Assembly (NCBI RefSeq): GCF_004664715.2
Contig: NC_051074.1
Location: forward strand, 17,547,558-17,611,557
Direction of reading: 5' to 3'
DNA length: 64,000 nucleotides
Source: Peromyscus leucopus
Lineage: Eukaryota > Chordata > Mammalia > Rodentia > Cricetidae
The translations under genes and the position numbers were made by a program. Positions 57,045-64,000 of the stretch are shown piece by piece (the first letter of the stretch is position 1; the number at the start of each line of letters is the position of its first letter). The notes under the pieces were generated by a model. It saw only the letters and a program-made list of their open reading frames with translations, made no database searches and was not told where the DNA came from.

Positions 57045-58284
57045 TTGTCTTATATTTTCTTTATACACAGATTTAGCATCAGATCATCAAGTTCTACTAC
57101 ACATCCACTAGAGTTTTGATCAGAGTTTAATTTGATTTATGTCCCTCAATAATTATCACCCTTCTGGTAATATTGAAATTTCCCTTGTATGAACAAGGTA
57201 GACAAGTTTTCTACTTAGTTTTGTCTTTACATTACATTCATGAATGCATTTTTATTGCTTAAAGAATTAATTACTTGGTACCTTCTGACAAGGATTACTT
57301 CTAGACTGTGTATAGCCTTTGTTGCTATGATGGAGCAATAATTTCATTTGTAATTATTTTTCCGGAATATATTTTGTAATTGAGGACCTAGATGATGCAT
57401 ATGATTTTTTTTATATTAAACAGACTTCATCACATGCTAATTTGTCAACGTTGTCAGTCTTAGACCTCAGACAAACCCTGCGAGAACCAACTGGATGCAG
57501 TCCAGCATTTGATCATTGTCCTGGGCACCTAAACATATTGCTTAAAAATATTGACACTTTATTCTATATTCCTTCCTCCATTTTTATCTCACCTGCTTTA
57601 TTAATTGTGTATTAATGGTGTATTTTCTAAAAGTTTGGGGGGAAATTAAATATTAAAGGTTTTAGTAGCAATTTTTGATTTTCTCCTAGTAATAATTAAA
57701 TTCTTAAAAATAAGTAAATTTTTCCACCATACTGAAACTAGTTATCTTCCTCTAATTAAACATAAAACCTTTAGTTTTATATAATAAATTGTATCTAATT
57801 GTCTTTGATATATGCATTGATAAAACTCCAGAGGCCTCTTCAGGGAGCTTTCTACAATAATCAAATTGCAGTAGAATTACAAATATTACCTGGTTCATAT
57901 ACAGATATGATTACAAATGCCTTATTAGTATATAACAGGCATTAATGCTTTAAAACTCTTAAAGATAATAGCATTGAAGTATTAAGGACAAATTAATTCA
58001 TCAAAGTGGTGAAGCTTGGAAATGAACATGTAGAAAACTGTTGCACATTACCCTTGTCAGGGCAGAAGCTGTGCTCATTATCATCACCACAGCACATAAA
58101 ATTACAGCTATGCTTCATAAGGTCTTAGTTGGTATCTAAATTACATTATAAGTTGGGATAGGTTTATGTCAGTTGGATCTCCCACTCTAGATTTCCTGTG
58201 CTCTACATACTGAAGACACACTGAGAAAAGCTTTATAATATTGAAACATGTATGAGACAGTAATCATGTCTCAGTTTTATTGCA
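57045..58284. other. Unique AT-rich sequence
   Basis: No repeat or gene recognised in about 1.2 kb. Confidence 0.45.
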
Positions 58285-58630
58285 CAGTATTTGTGGTAGT
58301 TTGAATGTAACTGGCTCCCATAAGCTCATAGGGTGTAGCACCATTAGAAGGTGTGGCCTTGTTGGAAGAAGTATGTCATGGTGGGGGTGGACTTTGTGGT
58401 CTCCTTTGCTCAAGCTATGCTCAGTATGACCCTCAGTTCACTTCCTGTTGCCTTTTGATCAAGATATAAGACTCTCAGCTCCTTCTCCAGCACCATGTCT
58501 GCTGCACTCTGCCAGGTCTCACCACAATGACAATGGACTAAACCTCTGAACTCTAGGCCACACCAATTAAATGTTTTCCTTTAAAAATTTGCTGTCTAAT
58601 GCACTAGAGACCCTAAATAAGACAATAGTG
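58285..58630 (+). mobile_element. Dispersed rodent TG...CA repeat, complete copy
   Basis: It starts TGTGGTAGTTTGAATG and ends 'accctaaataagaca'. It contains 'aaggtgtggccttgttggaa', 'ctcctttgctcaagctatgc', 'ctcagctccttctccagcac', 'ggactaaacctctgaactct' and 'accaattaaatgttttcctt'. It is the most complete of the three copies here. Confidence 0.8.
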
Positions 58631-58639
58631 AAATATAAC

Positions 58640-59333
58640 AATGTTCAAATATTTTAAATTCCATTTTTAAATTTTATTTGACATTTAGTTTTATGTACAG
58701 TAGCATGTAAATTTTATAGTTTGTCAAAGGCAGAAAAAATTAAATGTCAGTCTCAAAAGCTATACTTTAGTCATTTTGTGTGGTTGTCTATTTCCCTATG
58801 TCTTGTGGAGAGGCAGAATATTTTAGAAGCTAATTTATTATATGGACACAACTTAATCCATCATTATCAGTGAGAAGAAAAAAATATTCTTTTGACAATG
58901 ATCTAATATGTGAAGAGTAATGTATCTTGGGTGTTTAGGAATATGATGTGTTTATGTACCACCCTATCTCGCTTATAATGTGAAGATTTTATTTCATTTT
59001 TGCATGTTATGCAGTTTCAAGGCAGGGACAATTTCCTCAGAATAGTTTTGTAATACTTCACCCTTGAAGCTGACACAGCATTGTGAATTGAAAATATTTC
59101 CATCTCCTGGATTTGTGTTTCTTCTCAATAAATCTGTTAAGTATGTTTGTGAAATGCTACCTGACAGCTGAATGTGGAAACTAGTGTAAATTCTAACCTT
59201 GGATTCATCTATATCCTTTCTTTTAACTGGATAAAATCCCTTATCTCGGAAGGATGCTTCCATCATTTTCGGTATGATATACACCCTGTCAGTCTTTTAA
59301 CTATATCGCATTATATTTTTAACCAGACAATCA

Positions 59334-59336
<3 letters not shown>
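58640..59336. other. Unique sequence; possible conserved part at 58985-59330
   Basis: No repeat recognised. The part from about 58985 to 59330 has balanced composition and carries a 96-codon minus-strand frame (58994-59284) with no recognised motif. Confidence 0.35.

Positions 59337-59373
<37 letters not shown>
59337..59373. repeat. (AT)n microsatellite
   Basis: A pure AT tract of about 18 units, able to extrude as a hairpin. Confidence 0.97.
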
Positions 59374-59384
<11 letters not shown>

Positions 59385-59389
59385 GTAAC

Positions 59390-59545
59390 AACAACAATTA
59401 TTGGGATGTGGAGGAAGCCATGAGTTTGAAAGAGAGAAAAAGAGGTATAAGGGAAGGTTTGGGGAGAGGATAGAGAAGAAAGGAATGATGTGTTTATATT
59501 ATAATTTCAAAACGAAAACTGATAAAAAAAAAAAAAACTAAACAG
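59390..59545 (+). mobile_element. L1 3' end, sense
   Basis: 'gaagccatgagtttgaaaga', the purine-rich 'ggaaggtttggggagaggat', then 'tttatattataatttcaaaa' and an A run (59523-59537) are the last part of a rodent L1 3' UTR. Confidence 0.7.
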
Positions 59546-59549
59546 GTTT

Positions 59550-61893
59550 AACTGGTTGTAGACTCTAAGCAGGAAGGCCAGCACCACCACTGCCTTGAGA
59601 ATGTCCATCTCTCAGTCTGGATTTCCTCTCATGAAGACGGCTAACACACTGAAAGCATATCTAGGATTATTGTCTCTTTCCCAAGCCATATTTGTTATAA
59701 ACATACATCATGAGAGATAGTACCAATAACAAAATTCCTCACCTTAGTGTCTATTTCCAGAAAATTTGACCAAAATTTGACAGAAACTCAGTAAGAAGAA
59801 TACTAGAACTTACTACCCTTAGCAGAATAGACAAGTCATTAGGGATATGCTAAATAACCCTTCAAACCACCAGTGATGTTAAAATTTAGAAGAGATGACT
59901 GATAAAACAAAATGAATAGAAGTCTAACATGATCAAAATCACAATTTAAATATGTAATTCTGCACTTCACACACATTATCATAATCATCAGCACTCTTTC
60001 GAGGAGCCTCCAGGCCTGGGGAGAACAGCAGCCGTAAGGGGGTTGGGGTTTTTAAACCAGCGTGGGGTATCCTACCTGGTGTTCCCCACCCTCCCATTTT
60101 ATATTAGTTTAAAGATGCCTATGCATGCCTTCAACTGTGATTATGTTTGGCTGGGGTAAGAGTGGATGCTGCAACCTCCACTGCTCTTTGTGGTATGACA
60201 GATACAAAGGGACTCAGCCTGTGTGAGTGAGAATAAACTGGTTTTGGAAAAACAGGAACTAGCTGCTGGCTACAATACCAACCAACCAAACAGAACCACA
60301 CAAAAGAAAATTCACTGCCTATTGCTGGCATTAGAAATCCATAAAAATATTCAAAATGAGGTTACTGTCTCCCCTCTTCTCCCACCATAGAGCCCCAGGC
60401 CTCATGACTAGCCACTCCTTAGACTGTTAATATAGGTTGGAAGGCAGAGTCCCCAGAATGGTCTCTTAGCACTGACACAATATAAACTATGCCCACCCAC
60501 TTAGAAAGATGGAGCCAGAAATGTCCGCCTGTCTCACTTCAAGAACTGGGCTCAAGCCATGAGAGGACCATGTATTATCTACGCTCACAACTTTCTGGCA
60601 TTTAATTTTTAAGCACTCTCATTTTTCTACTCATTCATTGCTGCTTTGTCGAATATTCTATTCCCTCTCTCTCCTTTTCTTTACATATGTAAATCCTACT
60701 CATATAACTCAAGTTCTAGTTAGAATATTATACTGTCTATTAATTTATTCCTTTCAGAGTGATCACTCCATCCTCTGGACACTATTTAGTACTTTATCAA
60801 TATCTTAATATTTACATCCTATGTGAGAGTAAGTTCTTTCTGGGCATTTAACATGGCTTAGCAAACTATCTTGATGACAATTGCTATAATAAAAATTGTC
60901 AAATAAATTAGAGCAAGAGCTGTGGAAATATTAGGAGAGGGATTTGGTGGACTCAACAGGATTTACCAGCTGATTAAATGTGGAGGGCTTAGAGAGGGAA
61001 GTTTCTGTTTGTTTTTCATAATTCAAGCTTGAATATCTAGGTACAAAATGATGTCATTATGATATTTAACTGAAATAGAAATAGCAGTCTTGATAACTAG
61101 AGGACCAATAATGTAATTGTGGGTACACTGTTTGGAGTTCTCTGTGTCCATTTCGTTGGGAAGTTTAACATTGACTCAGAAGCTGAGTCTGAATCAAGTG
61201 AGCTATTTAAAAATCTAGAGATTTCCCAAACAAATGTAACAATAGAAGTTATATAAGTGGGTATTATGTGACACTATTCCTGGGGAGATGGTAATGAATG
61301 TTGCTCATCCCAGTCCTAGATCTTATGACAGACTATAGTAATAACACCACCACTGTCAGACTTGACGATTGAAGGACTGTATTAGCATTACTCACAGCAA
61401 CGTGGGTGGCAGGTAAATGTACAGGAGCATGGACAACTGAAGAAAGCTAGGTCGCTGAAAGCCCACCCCAATGTCAGTGACTCCAACAGACTTGCAGACA
61501 GCTGGACAGGTGAGAGAGTCTGTTAGTTGTGGCTGCTTCTATAACTTTGGAAATTGGCCTTGTAAACTGGGTACATTTCAGTCATCCCATATGTATGAAG
61601 TTTGTTTCTTAAATCGCCTGAACCTCCCTCCAGGATTTCCATGTAACAATAGATGGTATCAGTCAGGAAAAGGGGAAAAGTGTATGTACTAAGGGTGTTC
61701 ATACTCAACTTCATAAAAGGCTGAACTGTGGGAACCAGGACCTAAAAAAAAAAAAAACAACCAGAGGAAAATCTTTGAATTGAGATTCAGCAATCAACAT
61801 GTTCAAAAAAATTGTAGAGCTGAGAAAAGTTTTGTAATCAACTGTATTTTAGTATTTAGGCTGTTTGGACCAATTTTTCACCTTTCTTTCAAG
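59550..61893. other. Repeat-poor unique sequence
   Basis: No mobile element was confidently recognised. The part 60000-60340 is GC-richer and has an AATAAA at 60231 ('gagaataaactggttttgg'), which could be the end of an old LTR or transcript. The rest is AT-rich with no supported coding frame. Confidence 0.4.
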
Positions 61894-62207
61894 AATGTTT
61901 CTTGCGATCATTAAGCAACTTCACATATTTGCACTTAGTAGCCTGATGAAACTTTGCCATCCCTATGAGCAAATCATATCCTAGATAGCCCATGGATCTA
62001 GATGAAAGGATCAAGTTGGCGGGGAGCTTGCTGTCCCAGGCTACACTGAGAGCTCTCTGCCACTATCAGCCAAAGGCAGCATGGCTACAAATTTACATGA
62101 ACCCTAAGTGCACAGTCCTATGTCGCTGGGAAGCAAGGCTTAATGGACAGAAGGCATTGTTGACTTTGGCAGAATCATTGGCCAGACGCTAGAGGGCTAT
62201 ACATCAG
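61894..62207 (+). other. Candidate noncoding exon (314 bp)
   Basis: A good 3' splice site (pyrimidine tract 'tttttcacctttctttcaag', AG at 61892-61893) and a strong 5' splice site (CAG|GTAAGG, GT at 62208-62209) bound this segment. Its 66-codon frame (61992-62192) has a stop before the donor and no known motif, so an exon here would be a terminal coding or, more likely, noncoding exon. This is motif evidence only. Confidence 0.25.
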
Positions 62208-62209
62208 GT

Positions 62210-64000
62210 AAGGTGACTTGAAAGACAAATGGAAAAGAATAAAGGCAGAGAAGTTGGTCCTAGCAAGACTGAAAAAAGAAAAGAAAAGAAAAAAGAAACA
62301 CTAGTTTTCTGAAGACTAGATGTTAGAGAAGCATGCATTGTCACAACCCCTATGCAGGAAGTGGTTGGACACATGCACACCGCTGGTGATAAAAAGAGAA
62401 ATGTCCAGGTCAGTGAGAAAGCTGGTTCATTAAGCAAGCATTGGATAAAACTGTTTATATGATACTGTATGCCAACAATAGTTATTACAGTGAGAAATTA
62501 TCAGAAAATACACATTTCTCTTCAGCAGAAGGGAAGATCTGCCAAGCTGTTTGCCTTTAAAAAAAAGCAACTTTAACAATTGGAAATAGCACATGGATAA
62601 ATGAAACAAGATGGTTTCCACGAATGCTAATGAGAACAGTTAAATATTTCCAATTTAGCAAATTGGTCTGTATGGAAATTAGTAGTGTTTTAAATAAAGA
62701 AAACATATTAAAGGGCATGCCTGTTCATTTATTTTGACATTTTAAAATTTAGTCTAATTATTTATGGAACTGTAACCCATTAAGCTGGCCTTTGGTATAG
62801 TTTGTGAAAATAATGACATTTTAGTCAAAGAAGCACGTACTTTCACTTCTATATTACATCCAGGCAAGATATTTAGCAGAGTAATTAATTAAAAACTAAA
62901 ATGTCAAGCCTTACACACAGTCCTGTGCATTAGCCAGATATACAGATAAACTAGAATCCAGAGAACTCAAAATGAGTACTTCACTAAATCTATGCATTTC
63001 CAGAGACAAATCTGTGAAATTAATTCTTGGAGTCATCCACAAACTGCAAATTATAGCTAATTATTAGCCTTCGACATCAGACGCACCTTCATTCAGACTA
63101 ACACACCCCACTCTTCCTTTTTGCCAGTCTATTCAAAGTTGCCCATCTCCAATCATTGATTGGAAATTTCCTGGAAAGTTCCATGGTAATAATATAGATG
63201 CTTAGTTCTATTTCTTCTCATTCACACATTAATAATATGCTTCTTGGGTAATTATATTAAAAACAAGTAATTATGTATTTTTTTCTTAGAATTGTGTTGG
63301 CTTTGTTTTGTATGTGCTTTCACTTCATATGAGAAAATTCCTACTTCTTTCAAGACTGCAAACATACTTTGTTCACTCCAAATTATTAGGGCCACATACA
63401 AATGCAACTCAGCAACATTTTTTTTTGTCCAATTTAGTTTTTCTAAGTAAACAAGGCGTCCAGCACAGTCCCCTCTTAATGAGGGATGAATCTGAGTCTT
63501 TCCTGATAAATCAAAGGGATGAGCTTATTAAACAAAGATGATGTTATTGATTCAAAGGGCATGCTCTTTAAGCACTTTTTCTAATTGTTCTGCAGATCCA
63601 TCCACATTGCACATTTTATTTCCTATTTTAGTCATATGCATCTCGTAAAATACCCAGCTGAGCAAGCTTAGAGGCTAATTGTAGGCAAAACATGTTACAA
63701 CTCACTAGCCAATGAACTGTAGCCCCTGTGACCCTGACATTATTAATCGTAACTTGGGCTAACTGCCTGCTAAGAACATTAATCCTAGTGTCAACATCAA
63801 GGAAAATTTCTGTTTGAGTTAATATAAATTACATATGCACAACTTATGGGAGAGAGCAACAATATAAATACCTGGGAAAAAAATCTTTGTCAAAGTGAAG
63901 AGAAAACATCTTTTGTCCTTTTGCATATGTGTGAAAATAATATTTTTAAAATGAAAATAATGACATTGATCTACATGGCGAACAGCTGTCCAGGAGATGT
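62210..64000. other. Repeat-free block, candidate conserved noncoding DNA at 63560-63830
   Basis: No mobile element was recognised to the end of the window. A short A/G stretch lies at about 62270-62300. Around 63700-63790 there are an inverted CCAAT-type word ('tagccaatgaac'), TAATCG (63744-63749) and TAATCC (63780-63785), the latter a bicoid-class homeodomain core. Frames of 63-77 codons have no known motif. Confidence 0.35.

Noticed and set aside
1..64000. A new multi-gene system such as a defence, biosynthetic or mobile cluster
   Set aside because: No coding sequences beyond degraded transposon frames are supported, and the window has the texture of gene-poor rodent DNA. Nothing argues for a gene system here.

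Overview
The window reads as nuclear DNA from a murid-like rodent, most probably a cricetid (hamster, vole or deer-mouse group). It is AT-rich, and I found no convincing protein-coding gene, rRNA gene, tRNA gene or CRISPR array. The rodent assignment rests on B1, B2/B3, B4-type and ID SINEs, rodent L1 3' UTRs with G-rich purine tracts, and a HAL1 element. The cricetid assignment rests mainly on B1 copies carrying the variant 'gctttgcgcctt' where mouse B1 has a different sequence, and on an L1 3' end seen three times (4.0, 14.3 and 56.5 kb). Species was not determined. Family names come from recognition of sequence patterns; no database was searched.

Layout. 0-12 kb: B2/B3 SINEs, an antisense L1 3' UTR, a young L1 3' end, a CpG-rich unique patch near 5.2-5.4 kb, a TG...CA interspersed repeat split by a 484-bp LTR-like insertion (6.2-6.7 kb), a ~103-bp tandem duplication (8.2 kb), an old L1 and several (CA)n tracts. 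11-24.5 kb is the most repeat-dense part: an L1 3' UTR (11.2-12.3 kb), an L1 insertion with a perfect 13-bp target duplication (14.3-14.8 kb), SINEs, an ancient L1 (16.5-17.3 kb), a nearly complete ORF2-less L1 relative (HAL1, 19.2-21.8 kb) ending in a chain of tetranucleotide arrays, and another L1 3' UTR (22.2-23.6 kb). 24.5-35.5 kb: SINEs, opposed GATA/TATC arrays (28.1-28.3 kb), an antisense L1 UTR, and several LTR-like repeats, two of which contain B1-type sequence. 35.5-46.3 kb: a B1 with a perfect 15-bp duplication, a long repeat-poor stretch (38.1-41.9 kb), a URR1-like DNA transposon nested in an antisense L1, and an LTR-like repeat. 46.3-64 kb: repeat-poor unique blocks (46.3-49.0, 50.1-53.2, 59.6-64.0 kb) broken by L1 pieces, including L1 5'-UTR-like tandem units at 53.2 kb, two SINEs and simple repeats.

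Interpretation: an intergenic or intronic gene-poor region. Its biology is transposon history plus possible regulatory sequence in the repeat-poor blocks. No previously undescribed system is evident. The best leads are the LTR-like repeats with built-in B1 sequence, the intact HAL1 layout, the repeat-poor blocks as candidate conserved noncoding DNA, and one candidate noncoding exon (61894-62207). Boundaries of old repeats are approximate, within about 20-50 bases, unless target-site duplications are quoted.
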